DNA from: Acanthochromis polyacanthus
Lineage: Eukaryota > Chordata > Actinopteri > Pomacentridae
DNA: 64,000 bases
Direction: 5' to 3'
NCBI RefSeq assembly: GCF_021347895.1
Contig: NC_067115.1
Span: 11,618,064 to 11,682,063 of the forward strand
Shown here: positions 51,828-64,000 of the stretch, piece by piece
How positions within the stretch are numbered: position 1 is the stretch's first letter
How the letters are laid out: each line of letters starts with the position of its first letter
The notes under the pieces: generated by a model
The model's input: only the letters and a program-made list of their open reading frames with translations
What the model was told of the DNA's origin: nothing
Database searches by the model: none
Program-made: the position numbers and the translations under genes

Positions 51828-53269
51828 TAACCCAAAAACCGATGCTCATTGTTGTGATGATTTCATCAGATCTGCCACCACATCTCTGAGACACTCATGT
51901 AAGGAGAGGAGCAGAGCTGTCAGCTGTTCAGCACCTGGTGGTGATTTGGATCAGATGGTGAGGGAGATTGCCAGACATACCTGTTAAACCCAGACATGTA
52001 GTGAGGGTGAAGTGGATACGTTTACCTGACACTTCCATCAACAAGATCTTGCTCCTTCAGGTTGGGTGGCAAGCAAGGGTGCACACCGCGGAGCAATGAC
52101 CCTGGATTTGGAGAAAGGCTATTTTGTAACGCATGAATAAAAAAGTAGGTGCAGAGTGGAGCAGTAACTTAATCACAGTTTTAATCCAATCTGTATTCTT
52201 AGAAAAATCTATATTCTTCGAAGTAAAGCCCTCATCCCCATATTTTTACCCCTACAATAATGTGTGGTTGATAGAAGTACCCCAGAATAATGAACAGAAA
52301 TAGAAAACAATACAATTAAAGCTAGACTTTGCTTTTTAAATTCAACAATTTTTGAAGGAATCCATCAGGAGTACTCCAGATGGCAAATCCACCATTTACT
52401 AATATTAGTTATCTTTGCTTAATCCCCATTTTAAAATGCTTTTCTGTTTGTACTGGGTGACATCTGTTAAAAAAAACAGAACTGGAACACAGTGACTGAG
52501 TCAGTGAGAGCTTTAATAATTCACACTGTTGAACAACATGTGAGCACATGTCTATCATGGTCTCTTTTGGAAAAAAAAAGAATGTTGCACACTTAAAATT
52601 TAGAATGTCTGGTGTCTGAGTCTAACTTTCCATAATGCAATCCCTTGCAATACTTTAAGCAGTTGTTTACATTGAGTGTGTCATGGTGTGACTGAGTGAT
52701 GGTGCTTCACTGAACATGTAGACCAGTTTAAGTGAAAAAGCCTGAGGCCATTTTCTTATAATACCTTGTCCGTTGCTGAAATGAGACAATAACTAAATGC
52801 ACAGTGGAAATGAAACCAATTTATAATCTAGAAAAACTAACCGTAAAAGTCTAGTATTACACCTACTTACGTTGATAAATTGAAGTAAATTGAGCAGAAC
52901 ATGTTTCTGTACATAAAAGCGCAAATAAAGTTCTGTACTTCAAAAAGGTTGTTATGTGATGGAGGTGTAAAATTTGATGACATTGTCACTGAATAAAGCA
53001 CACACACACTGTCAAAGGTATTGTTGTCATCAAAATGATACACGCATGCACACACACACACACACACATGCACATAAAAAAAACACAAAACATTGTACAT
53101 CTCAGGAGAGATGTTTATTTTCAGTAGCTGTCTCTTTCGGTTCCTCTCGCTCTCCTTCAAAGATCCTTGCCTCACCCAAGCTGGGTGAGTTGCTGCCATG
53201 CCACCGTGGAGAGTTTGAAAGTTAAAAGATGGTGTTTATTGTTTCTAAAGGAATATGAGAATACGCAGA
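51828..53269. other. Unassigned AT-rich sequence
   Basis: A CA tract at 53046-53068 and poly-A runs. No gene or recognised element. Confidence 0.4.
53046..53068 (+). repeat. (CA)n microsatellite, short
   Basis: About ten CA units bounded by atgcac-like ends on both sides. Confidence 0.93.
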
Positions 53270-53520
53270 CATTTCCTTCCACTGCTGTCTTTTTGAAGTG
53301 CAATCTCTGTTTATCTTTCTGCAGGGATTTAGTTTACATTTGAGAATGCTCAAATAGAATGCCATTACGCTTCATATGAAAGAGACATCAAATGCAATAT
53401 GCCGTTGTCTCGTCATAATTGCACTGTGCAAGACCCCCTTACCTCTTCAAAGCTGCTATTAGTGGAAATAAATTGGACATGAAACATAATAATCACAATA
53501 AACAGAGTTTTCCACAGGTA
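53270..53520. promoter_or_regulatory. Candidate conserved non-coding block
   Basis: Repeat-free, of balanced composition, with 'tctcgtcataattgcactg', 'gaatgctcaaatagaatgcc' and 'agtggaaataaattgg'. It resembles conserved elements by look only; no alignment was made. Confidence 0.15.
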
Positions 53521-56500
53521 TACCACTGACGACAATCATCTCACTGATCAAAACGATATTGTAATATTGCTTTTTGAAAACAGATTCTTGAACAAACTCA
53601 TACTGTTCCCACTGGGAGGCAGAGACTGTCACACATGGTGGGAATCATGCTGGAGAGTTATTTATTCCAAAATAACATATCCTCCATCTGAAAAAATGTG
53701 GCACAGGCTCTTAAGGAATGCAGCAAAAACTGTATTTTTTTAAAATTTATTTATTTTTTGAGTGGTATTAAGCTTTTACTTGATTAAACAGTTACATTAC
53801 CATCTGGAGTCCTTGGATTTTTACAGATACTGATTCTTGAATTTGATTCAATTAAAAGAAAAAAAAAGAAACTCAGAGCGCAAATTTTTCATAGCTTGCA
53901 AACATGTTTTAAATCACAGTACAAGAACTGCGTCCACACAATGAGAAGCTTTTGTTGTTTCAGGGCACATTGTGCATACATGGAGGGAATTTTGACCTCT
54001 GGCGTGCCCTGCAACATTAAATATGCTCACTTGGACATGTAGCAATAATTAGACTGACCCATACCACACAAAACATTATCTCTTGCAAGCAGTGAAATAT
54101 GAACCTGCCCAGGTTGAGAGCATAGAACACCCCAAAACAGAATATTCCACACTAATTAAAAACTAGATTGATGGAGTTTATTTATCAGCGCCATGGGGTT
54201 AAAAAAGGAGAAGCTACATATCTGGTTTTAAAGTGTAACAATGTGGTGCATTTTTCGAAATGGAATCATCCGTCTGCGGTCTCCATTACCTGTCCTCATG
54301 GAACATAAATGCATATCAAACCAGTGAATCAGCTAAAAATAGTAACTCTGTCCTCCACTATATTCACATCCAAGGTTTCTGCCAGATCACTGCATGCTAA
54401 CATTTAATATGAGCTCTGACTGAAAAGGAAGGCTTCCTTCTTGTATTTTGGAACATTTTGTACGCGCTACTTTAGCAATTCCTGCTTTTTACAGCTCAGA
54501 ATATTTCCTATTGATCTCCCCTCAAGCGCTCATTCATTTGTGTTTATTTTCTACTGTTGCATATCTCATTGATCATATTGCTGTGGAAAACCATCTACAA
54601 ACGCCAACATCTTGGCTTGTTGATATTTTTTTAAGCTAACCACTGCATCAGGTAAACACAATTTCTTTTTGAAGGCCTAGCAGTCTAAATGCAGCAGCAC
54701 TTTTCTTTGAATATAATGGAGCAAGTGAGAGAGAAATTAGAGACACACTTCCTGAACAGCAAGGCTGAAGTGCTGCTAAATGAGTTTGAGCTTCACCAAG
54801 CTGTTTATTTGGCCCTTTCACACCCAGCTTGTCCATGGAAACCAAAGTATTCGCAGCATGAGGGCAGGTGACAAATGTTACAAATGCCAACACACATAAT
54901 AAGAACTGCAGGAAAGGAGCAGAAAAAAATGGTCCGGCTTGAAAGTGATGACAAAACACAAAAGGATTGCAGCAGACAAAGGAGACATCAGTGCCGGGGG
55001 TGGGGGTGGGGGGGCAGAGTGCCACTTCAGTGCCATATAAAGATGACAAAATAGCGGCACTGGTCACTGACGAGACATCCATGGGGGACATCCATCACCA
55101 CCAAGACTTTTTTAAGGTAGAGAGAAACTCAATGTTATTTGTTGCAGCAACATAACGTATCTTACTTACAGTTAATCATACAATAAACTAGATTACTAAA
55201 ACTGAATTTAAGTAACTGCTGTTCCAGATTAGGTTGCTCAGGCTTACAGATCCATGGCGTTGCGTAATAGAAACATAATAAAAAGGTCAAAGGCACTGCA
55301 TCAAGAAAGAACTACGATGGGTCATTGTACCTTGAAAAGAATAAAATTTCATGACACAAACAAATTTTTCCCTTGGTAGGACCCTGTGAATGACCCCTCC
55401 TTTCGAAAATTAAGCAGTTTGGGTAAGTTTTGTTTGAAGCAAAGCTAAAAACTTTAGATCTTATCCCCATGCCATATCATAGCAGCCAAGGTCAAGAATA
55501 TGCTCTGACTGAATAATCAACAGTCAGTCTAAGAATTAATGGAGCTGTGTGTCTCTTGAGTGAGGGTCAATTTAGTGGTGAAGGTGATAGCATGGCGACT
55601 TTCTGCAGGTCCAAAAAATAGCCATATGATACTCAAACAGGATTGCGCATCCAAAAAATAATAATAAAGATTTACATCCACAGCTAATGATAGTAAAAAG
55701 ACCTAAATATCTGAATTCCCCTTCAAATCTGCAGTAATTTTGTTAACCAATCGGGGATAATGTAAACCTAACACTTACATCTTTCTGTTTATTTATGTTT
55801 TTTATCGCACTTTCTGAGTCAATAAGGAGAGCTTGTCACTAAACCATTGCCTTCCTTAGGAGTCAAGTTTGAGTCCACTTAGCAAACTGACATCCAGAAA
55901 AAGAAAACTGAACAGAAAACTGTTTTTTTTTAGGTCTTTAGAAGCTTCTAAGTAAAATATTTGGCTACTTTGCTCCTAAATGTTCCACAGTGTTCACCAG
56001 CTAGCTTTGTCTTTTTCCGTAGTTGTGAGTTAGTAGTATACAGTGGGTTATGAAAACAGCTGTGATAAAAAAAAAAAAAGTTTTAAAAACTGCCACAATG
56101 AGAGTTAACCAATGCAGGAAAAGCCAAACCAAGGAGCTAAAAGTAGACTCTGGCTATAGGTAGTTGTGGGTTCATCAGAAAGTGTGACCCCATTTTACAG
56201 TAGCAGTAATATCCATGTCAGTGGTTGATCTCAGTTTTCCAGAGCCCAAAGTCACACATTCAAGCTTCTCAAAGTAGTCCTCTTATTAGATGAACTTTCA
56301 TGTGTGTGAGACTTGAAGTTAGAAAATACAGTTTTGGATGGAATGTAATTGAAATAATCAATCAATTGTCATTATTTGCTGCTTAATCAGATCTTAACAC
56401 GAGTTGCACTTCATTTGCATGTAGTTTGAATTAAGCAAATTTCAATGTCAAAACTGTGCTAAATGCCAACAAGTCTGAATCCACACATTAGTTCAAGTTT

Positions 56501-56994
56501 TATTAAAAAACCAAGAGTGTATTAGTAAGTCTGACAAGACAAGATGGAAATTTCTCTTTAAACATTTTCGTCTTAATGGTCTGTGTTAGTTGAGTGAGGC
56601 TTTAAATTGTTTACTGTTGCTCACGTTGTTTTACTCAGGTTTAATTATTGTCGCTGAATTTCAAAGTATTTCTTCTGCATATATGTGTGTGTGCAGCTGT
56701 GTCAGGAGGTGTGTAAGCTTAAATTATCTCCAGACAACAATGCATATATTATATTATAGGTTAATTGAAGTAGAACTGTGTAATGTGTTTGTGTGTTATT
56801 GTTGTGGGCTTTGGTATTACATGGTTTTATGTGTGTGTCTTTGCTTAATTGCTGTGCATTAATGTGATGCAGGACTAGATAGTCCATGTGAGGCTGACTC
56901 ATCTGAGCTGGCCGCAGTCAAAGAAGGAGTTTACATCTTTAAATATATGTAGGTGGAGCAGCATGATGCATTCAGATTAGTGACAAATTGAAGG
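53521..56994. other. Unassigned sequence
   Basis: AT-rich. A G-rich stretch at 54996-55014 (5, 5 and 7 Gs) has only three runs, short of a simple quadruplex. A minus-strand 147-codon frame (54648-55091) with a hydrophobic middle has no recognisable domain. GT-rich patches near 56680-56840. Confidence 0.4.
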
Positions 56995-58375
56995 AAAAAC
57001 AACATGAGGCAGCTTAGTGAGGTGTTTGGCCACCATGTGCAGCCAGAGCAGATTCTCTGTGTCTTGGCATTGGTTCTCCAATTCACAGGAACTCTAGTGG
57101 AGGGATGGAATATTAGTCTTCTTTAAAATGTACTCTCATTTGGTGTTTTGATGATGGTGGTGGGAAGCATTGTACGACACGCTTGTCTAAATCTCCTGTT
57201 GTTGTTAAGCATGGTTGAGATTTCATGACCGCAAAGACCACAGAGTATGATTTACATCTTTGTCATCAAATTCTGTGGACAGATGCACTGTCATCCTGGA
57301 AGAGACCACTCCCATCAGGATATGAATGGTTACTTCCACTCAGAACCACATTTTACTCTCGGGTAAACGATCAACCCAAACTAGAGCCCTATTCACATGG
57401 GATTAGTATTTCCTGGGACCAGTGGTGATCTGTAATTATTGCAGAGGATGTCTGTGATCTTAATCCCGTGCAAATGCATCATGTTTGTAATTTGTAACGT
57501 AAAAATTCCATTGCAAATTACCAACCATATTTTGCCAAACACCAACGTACCTGTGATAATACGAGCCCCGCGCGAACCTACATCTCAGTGATTGGGGGGT
57601 ATTTGAGTTCTTTTTCTTATTGCACGCCTTTTTCTACCTCTTTCCCAGATGAATTATAGAGGCCGCGTTTCAAATTATTGACAGCATTTTAGGTGCAAAG
57701 GCAGAAGTAGGCCGATACACAACAGGCCTATGGATCATTTGTAGAAATGGCAAAATCAAATGAACAAAAAGAGGGAAATTTTGAAGGATATTGAGGTGGA
57801 TGACATGCTTAGCAGCATGCGGTAAGAAAGATCTTTCTAGACCTATCTTTCAACAGGCTTAATAAAATTGCCCTGACGGCCCGTTATCCCCACAATGCTG
57901 CCCGCTGTTCTCGAGTCACGTTGTTGCTTTGACATATTTACTGTTGCCATGATGACGACATATCATGTTCAAAGTGATCATTTTAACCTGAACCACAAGC
58001 TTTCTATGAACCTAAAAGCTTTTGTGCCTAAACCTAACGAGACCCTAATAATAGCATTGTTACAACATAGGCTTTTAACAGTGATGTATAGACCTAAGGG
58101 TTTTGGAAAGCACAAATTATTTTGTCCTGGCAACAATGTCAGTTCAGCATGTTGGACAGAGTAGGTATCACACTGTATTCTGTGACAACAGCGGGTGTTG
58201 CAACGTGCACAGATTTGATGTGGAGGGGGTGGCAATTCATAAATTACCAGAGATCCCCAGGTAATAATAATCCCGTGCAGATAGTATATATGCCAGCAAA
58301 TTTTCTTTCACAAAATACCAGAGCAAAGTGGATTGCCTCACCGTAGGGGTCAAAAGTTCATATTTCACACTCTAA
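56995..58375 (-). pseudogene. Tc1-like transposase remnant, split by another element
   Basis: The plus strand 'ctcatttggtgttttgatga' near 57134, 'catcctggaagagaccactc' near 57292 and, after the insertion, 'atgccagcaaattttctttc' and 'ctcaccgtaggggtcaaa' near 58290-58352 are complements of successive parts of a teleost Tc1 subfamily. On the minus strand this gives DGSGLFQDDSASVH near 57285-57330 (second catalytic Asp block, FQxDNAPxH in the family) and further downstream a degraded NPIEHLW region near 57200 (NLNHA). The two parts are separated by the inverted-repeat element at 57391-58282 and join at the expected point. Multiple stops. Confidence 0.82.
57391..58282. mobile_element. ~890-base non-autonomous inverted-repeat transposon
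   Basis: The left end 'attcacatgggattagtatt' then tcctgggacc, and the complement of the right end, 'atctgcacgggattattatt' then acctggggatc, form imperfect inverted repeats of about 30 bases. Inside are 'gatcttaatcccgtgcaaat' at 57457 and a middle with 'gtgatcattttaacctgaac' and 'tttgtgcctaaacctaacga', which I know from fish repeats. No transposase frame. Both flanks are Tc1 sequence that fits together, proving insertion. No clean target-site duplication was found. Confidence 0.8.
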
Positions 58376-59404
58376 TTTGTCATCAGTCTTATATGGTTGC
58401 CTGATAAAGAAAGCACAAAGAAGCATATTGCAAGTGAAACATGCTGGTTTCAATCCACATAGCAGGCTAAACACACATCAACCCCATCACGATGAAGCAG
58501 TTAAGTAAAACAATGATAAGCTATGATGAAAAGACTTTTCCAGCCACCAGGCTTTTTTCTCAATCCTTTGATGTTGCCAAACTCCAGCCTCGCTGCACAA
58601 TCAGGGGATGACACCACAAACGAGCCACAATCTCTACTCCGAGTACAAACAGATTCGCAGAAACACACACATAATTGCGTGCTCGAACACTGAGAGACAC
58701 ATACGGCACACGCACGCTAAGAGGAGACACTAGGCATGCACACAAACACACAGTCATGTTCTATCAGGCCCTGGAATGGTAGTCATCTACATTATTGTGA
58801 GACAAAGCGGAGAGGGAGTCGCACGGAATGTGAGCTTGTACATCAAAGCCAGCTTGGTTGATAGTGATCATAGCTCGTGGCTGCATGGAAATGTGTAACT
58901 CAACACATCACTTTCAGCAGGACTTTGTGATGGTAGTTTATGCATGTGTGCATGTGACCATACATACATGCAGTTCACCATCTTATGTGACTCTGTCAAT
59001 AATGTGTGTCTGTGTGTTTGTGCATGTGTTTGATTTTTCTGATGATTTCCCTTGTTGAGCAGGCCTGGGGCAGCTATGATGCACCAGATGTTATGCTTTA
59101 TTTCTTTTTCCCCTTTGCATCCCCCTGCCACAAATATTCATACCCGGCACATACAGACAAGCTTGCGAAATTTGCAACAACAACAGACCAGTCTTGCATG
59201 TTTTTTTTGAAGACTGTACTTTGTGTGGATGCCATTGAAGCTGCATTTGATTTCTGTGGTTGCCATTTTGCATATATAATCATGTTCCTTTCTTATCCAT
59301 TGAAGATTTTGAAACTAATTTGAAGGTTTACAGCCATATTTCAGTTATGAGTGGCAATATGCATAGTGGTGCTTTAAGAATTGAGAAACAGAATTTTCCC
59401 AATG
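58376..59404. other. Unassigned sequence
   Basis: Short GT/CA-like patches near 58990-59030. No gene or recognised element. Confidence 0.4.
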
Positions 59405-59940
59405 TTAACAAGAAAAGCACTCAGAGTGCAGTACCCCACAAAGACTGTTCATGCCTTGACCTCACGCTGAACACAGGCGTGTGTCATACATGTGCACATT
59501 ATGAACAAATACCGAATCGCCTGACCTGAATATGTAGCGGGCAGCAGGAATTGATGGGACTTGGAAGCACCCCCAAAATTTAATTAATTGTTCCCAGTAT
59601 CATTTCTGATAAGTCGGCTGCGATGCATTTGTACTAGGATCGCACTCATGTGATCGTCAGCAGGCAGCTGAGGTAGCATTCATTTGTTGTCATAGTTACA
59701 GTGCCGCTATCAGACATTGCGCTGCTATCTCAATGGGAAATCATTAACATATCAGTGGATCCAGGCTATAAGCTGCATCACTGCCAAAATCTAATGAGGT
59801 GGTCCTTGTGTCATTTCTGACCTTCCCTGAGATTTTCAGCCAAATCCGTCGGTCCATTTTTGAGTAATGTTGTGCCAGAAGGAAGGATTCACCTATGCCA
59901 ATCAACACATAACTTCCTTGGCGGAGTAAACTAGTAGCCT
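59405..59940. mobile_element. Degenerate RTE-LINE-like dispersed repeat, second copy
   Basis: The left edge 'gaaaagcactcagagtgcag' and the right edge 'cataacttccttggcggag' match those of 461-907. Inside, 'caccc(c)caaaatttaatta' at 59570 and 'cactgccaaaatctaatgag' at 59799 are two degenerate versions of the same block, as are the following 'catttctgata' and 'catttctgacc', suggesting an internal duplication. 'ccaaatccgtcggtccattt' and 'ttgagtaatgttgtg' complete the tail. Confidence 0.65.
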
Positions 59941-59994
59941 ACTAACATGCTCTGAATAACAATTCTGTAATTTGCATATGGTGAAGTGTTTATG

Positions 59995-60195
59995 TAGTGT
60001 GCCAGCTTGCTTCAGTGTGTTTGCATGCTAAGATTTATTGATTAGCAAGAAAGAACGAGTATAGCCATGAGTGATGGAAATGTCATTAGTTCTGTGAGCA
60101 CCAAAGCACTTCATTTCATCCCAGTATATCCAGGATTTGTTGAGATGGTTCAGTCTGGACTGACCTACTGACACTGCAGAGCCTCGCCTGTCAAT
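59995..60195 (+). repeat. Teleost-type dispersed repeat, third copy
   Basis: 'tgcatgctaagatttattga', 'gatggaaatgtcattagttc', 'ttgttgagatggttcagtc' and 'tggactgacc' are degenerate forms of the blocks described at 19300-19580 and 16830-17450. The middle is mostly lost. Confidence 0.5.
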
Positions 60196-61047
60196 CATCT
60201 ACAAGAAAAGTACAACATTGACTGTCATATGGTGACATCATGTGTAATGCATTTAACTTGTACAAAGGAGGTTAAAGGAGAAACATTTGATTTGCAGCTG
60301 AAGCGATAAGAAGTAAGACAAAAGCATAGATACATTTCTTTAAAGAACGGTATATAAGGTAGCATGTAAACTGGAATATGAAGTGGCAAGTATTTTAGAA
60401 ATGTAAAGAGTTGTAATGCTTTTTCAATATAACATTAGATCAATTAAGCTTCAGCGTGGAATTACCTTTAACAATAGCAATTAGTTGATGTGAGAAATCC
60501 ATGTTTCCTTGCTTTTAGCACCGAATTTTGTATTTTTTTGCACCAGGTGGAAAACGTGCTTTCAGATGAAATTAGTCTTTACCACAGCAATGCAAGGGTC
60601 TCTGAAAAATACACTGTTGGATTTTCATGGCCTGCTGAAAATTCTATCTACATAGGAAATTGTCTGCACAATTTTTCTTTGGCATCTTGAATTTAATCAT
60701 ATATCCATATCAAGGTTAATCAGTTACGCCTTTTTTCATTGTCCTTCTTCAGCTGTTTGTACAAGTGTGTGTGCATGCGTGCATGCGTGCATGTGTGTGT
60801 GTAGCTAGGGAGAACAGTAAAAAATAAAAAGATAAAAAGAATTTACATCAAATCAAGATTATCACAGTGAAATGTAAGCTTGGTCAGAATCACCCATCAG
60901 TGCAGTTCCGCCCAAAAGCAATCAAAGGAGTCATTTCTCCTTACAACTAATGGCAGTCCTGCTTCAATATCATTTTTACAGTGGCTGAGCAAAAGTTACA
61001 CAAATGAGACTTTTGTGTCAGTTTGCACAGTCAAATCAAGGTACCCT
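60196..61047. other. Unassigned AT-rich sequence
   Basis: A TGCATGCG-type alternating tract at about 60770-60802. Otherwise nothing recognised. Confidence 0.4.
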
Positions 61048-62056
61048 TATGAGGTTTGATCAGAAAATTCAGATCTGCACCAACCAAAAGCAAAAACCAC
61101 ACATGATTTTAATTTGGCCTCCGTGCCCTTCCAAAAAGTGATGTTTTGCAGTGATACGCTGCTGCTGACATCCTCAGAATACTCTGAAGGAGTCTTGTCC
61201 TGTCAATGCGTCAATTGCATGAATTCACAACGAGGCAAAGGCTATATGTTCAGCAATGATTGTGTTGGTGCAGCTCCACTTTTTCAACATGTTGTGAGTA
61301 AGCACATTGTCATGATGGAGCACCACTTTTCAGCGGTCACTTGTGTCGAGCGTTTCCTCTCAGACACCTCAGGACATAACCGTAGAACTGAGCGTTGACA
61401 GTCGGATCCTGAGGGAACTAATTCATGCTGCACAGCCCCAAGAATGTTTAGGAAAACTGTGAGCATCTTCGTGGTGTGTTCCTGACCTGACGTGCTTTCT
61501 TTCAGTCTTGCAAACTGCAGTCTCTTTCAGTGTTTAGACTGATGTTTGGTCAGTGGATTGTAGTCTTAGACCCAATTCTCCTCATCAGTGTAATAGAGAG
61601 ATGTTTCTGGAGGTCCAGGGGGAAATTACAATTGCATCCCTGCAAGTTGTCACACAAACTGTCACATGAACTGTAGAATTCATTGTTGACTGTCTGATTC
61701 TGGTGGACGAAATCATGATGGATGACCACAAGAATGTTAAAGAAAATGGCAAGCATCATTATGGTGCACTCCTGACCTGATGTGCCTTCCTTAGTCTTGG
61801 AAACTGCATGTTCTTCCCATGCAAATGCTGCTGTTCGGTCCCTTGATCATACTTGCAGATTCAGTTTGTCTCAACAATGATGATCTTTGACAGAATAGTG
61901 AAATAGCAAATGCCCACCTGCGAGTGCTCACAAAAATACTTGTAACTCCGGTTCCTATGTTGACTGAGGAGAGTTACTGCTTGCACCTGTTGCATGACCA
62001 TGATAAGCTCAGTCTGCACACAATGTAACCAGGACTTTTTGACTACACCTCATGTA
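61048..62056 (-). pseudogene. Mariner element with both ends and internal duplication
   Basis: Ends: 'tatgaggtttgatcagaaaa' at 61048 and, in complement, 'catgaggtgtagtcaaaaag' at about 62032-62054, the same terminal motif as the mariner at 21510-22121. The minus strand carries ICKYDQGTEQQ near 61840 and FPRLRKAHQVR near 61785, then MLAIFFNILVVIHHDFV at 61759 downwards (FFD block), then a second round: W-to-TKHQS near 61550, QD.KKARQVR-like near 61490, MLTVFLNILGAVQHELVPSG at 61466 downwards, and VLHHDNVLTHN near 61310-61340 with the second catalytic Asp (HHDN). The C terminus has FLEGHGGQI near 61120. The 290-base spacing between equivalent blocks shows a duplicated middle. Dead by stops. Confidence 0.84.
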
Positions 62057-64000
62057 TTATACAATAAAATATAGTTATGCCTTTTTTTGGCTGACTGTAG
62101 AGCCCATCAGGTCTTTCTTTCTCTTGATTCCCAAAGGAATAAAACTAGCCATCCATCCAGAATTCCAGTTAGGAAAATCAGAAAATCATGCTTTGAGGAT
62201 GCAGATGCTACTGCGAACACTGTGGTGTTGGAATGGATCAGCTAACACTCTGGAAATGGACACAACTTGTAGGGTGCAAAGGGGATATATTCTGTAGATA
62301 TTTTCTGTGATCTTGGCCAAAAATGTGGTATTTCTAAGTACTGTTCTATCACACATCACTTATCAGGAGTGAGTAATTTTTCCTTGATAGTAATCCAGAA
62401 ATAAAAAGAAACAAGGTTTCTCTTTTGTGCTTGGCCCACCCAATGAAAGATTTTTTCTTAGAAAAAGAAGAAACAGGAGAAGGTAAAGGTTTACGCACAA
62501 TCAGGAGGATGGAGTAGAGGATCAGTGTGAAAGACTAAGAGCTTGTACAATGAGCCCACGGCTGCAGAGGAGGAGGAGAGGTGGCAGCAAAAATGAAAGG
62601 AAAACTGCCCTGCTCAAGGATAAAGAAACTAAGAGGAAAGCTTGATTTGGTTTCAAAAACATTAAAGACACTCCCTCCTCTGCTCTGCCACATCTAAACG
62701 AAAAATGTTACTGGACATGTGCATTTATGTTTGCATGCATAAGCTGTCTTTTTGCATACGATACAAGAACTACTCAGACCATACAAACGGAAAAGAAAGT
62801 CTGAGGATGCACACAGATGTCCTCCTATTAAACAACATAAGGCTAAATCATGTTGATTGCTATGGAGAGGCACAGGCAGGTCAGGGTGCTTTATTGAGCG
62901 GCCAACTGTGATAATGAGACAGAGTCTTTAAACCTGGAAATTTACAAAACTGCTGCAGCACTGAGACAAAATGACACGAGTGGGAGGGGAGCGACTCAGA
63001 AAAATGGAAAAAGATGAGAAAAATAGTAGTTTTAAAGGAAGTGAGAATATGAACAGGTTGATAGGACAAGAGAGAAAACAGGGTGTGAACCAGATCAGCA
63101 GTCATTACAGTAAATGACCACAAACTGATTTGGAAATTGTAAAACGGGCCCAAATAAAGAGAAAATCCGTGCACAAGAACAAAGAAACTTGTAATCTGGT
63201 GCTACGGTGTTCCTTTTTCTGCGACGTTAGATGATGTGTTCACCCAATTTTCTCTGACACGTATGAATAACAGCACACACTTCAAAATGTGAAAGGTATG
63301 CAGTGAAAGCCGGTGTTTAACTCTATTTTGAAGAAGCTAACTGGATAGACGGCATATGCAAATGTAAATGTAGAGCCATTCTGTAAATGCAACAATGGGA
63401 CTTGAAGGTGATGGTGCATGAATGTGTGTGTGTCTGACTGTGGCTGTTCATACAACATGTCAGTGAGGTAAAGGTGCGAGAAAGAGTTGTGAAGCCGCAG
63501 AAGACAGTTTTCACACATTCAGTGTCTTTTTTGTTTGTTTGTTTTTAACTGACACTGACATTTCATGTGCACTGTTGGATTCCATCCGGTGTGGGTCTGT
63601 GACATGTTTTAAACACAATTTGTATCGTCGCAGCTTTTCAGAAGCATCTACACAATTTTTTGACTTATATTCGATCTTATTCCCTTGATTTCTGTGCTTG
63701 TGTGGTCGGTCTGGCCTAACTCTGTCTCTCTCTGCGTTGTGTGTGGGGTGATGGATGACAGCAGACCACCTTGTTGCACGACGACCGGTTTATTTTCTGT
63801 CCCTGATAAAAATAAAATATGTTGGGTACAGTAACCACGAGGTGTCACACTAGCTGCTCTGTTCCTATCAGAATCACAGACCGTCTCAATAAATACAACA
63901 AATACAACAAACATGTACAGGCTGATCATACAACATTTCACTCTGTACCAGTCTATCACACATATTATATGTAGTTCATAAACAGTTTAACAATGAATCA
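62057..64000. other. Unassigned AT-rich sequence
   Basis: No gene or element recognised. Purine-rich around 62400-62660, a short GTGTGT patch near 63424, and a TTTG run at 63530-63545. Confidence 0.4.

Noticed and set aside
54648..55091. 147-codon minus-strand frame with a hydrophobic stretch
   Set aside because: Shorter frames overlap on the opposite strand, it includes a poly-Pro run from the G-rich tract, and no family is recognised.

Overview
The window looks like nuclear DNA of a bony fish, probably a percomorph-type teleost. The reasons are the AT-rich background, many long (GT)n, (CA)n and (GA)n microsatellites, degraded Tc1-like and mariner transposons, CR1/L2-type LINEs, tRNA-derived SINEs with LINE-like tails, and several short repeats that I know as teleost-wide. 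The species cannot be named from this sequence. I see no bacterial, phage or plasmid organisation, no CRISPR array and no rRNA.

There is no confidently identifiable host protein-coding gene. Every long open frame is a microsatellite translated in a chance frame, a fragment of a transposon, or a short chance ORF. The window is therefore most simply an intergenic desert or part of a very long intron. Two short stretches look exon-like and deserve testing: 12032-12170 (good acceptor, acidic 37-residue frame, stop codon, then a consensus donor) and 22765-23062 (CCAAT box, signal-peptide-like start exon, 110-base intron, short last exon, AATAAA).

Layout. 1-6.6 kb: an RTE-like dispersed repeat with a tRNA-like SINE piece inside, a broken Tc1 copy, an inverted pair of an unknown repeat, and a long (GT)n. 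6.6-16.8 kb: mostly unique AT-rich DNA with microsatellites, possible conserved non-coding blocks and the first exon candidate. 16.8-20.5 kb: two direct copies of one dispersed repeat flanking a (CA)n/(GT)n inverted pair and a teleost hairpin repeat. 21.5-23.7 kb: mariner remnant, the small two-exon candidate, Tc1 remnant. 28.8-29.9 kb: a degenerate tandem array of about ten copies of a roughly 120-base unit. 30.3-35.6 kb: a possible regulatory block, two Tc1 remnants and a mariner tail. 38.2-42 kb: a dense mosaic of LINE reverse transcriptase, LTR-like sequence, Ty3/gypsy RNase H, a Tc1 copy, and a 970-base terminal-inverted-repeat element nested in a possible solo LTR. 46-51.8 kb: two LINE remnants, one with a SINE inserted into its 3' UTR, and an intact SINE with target-site duplications. 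57-62 kb: a Tc1 copy split by a roughly 890-base inverted-repeat element, further dispersed repeats, and a mariner with both ends and an internal duplication.

What ties the window together is its insertion history. At least eight Tc1/mariner remnants of several subfamilies, two LINE lineages, LTR material and SINEs accumulated here, and in three places the nesting gives relative ages. No functional pathway or novel coding system is visible. Family calls come from reading translations and remembered consensus features, not from a database search.
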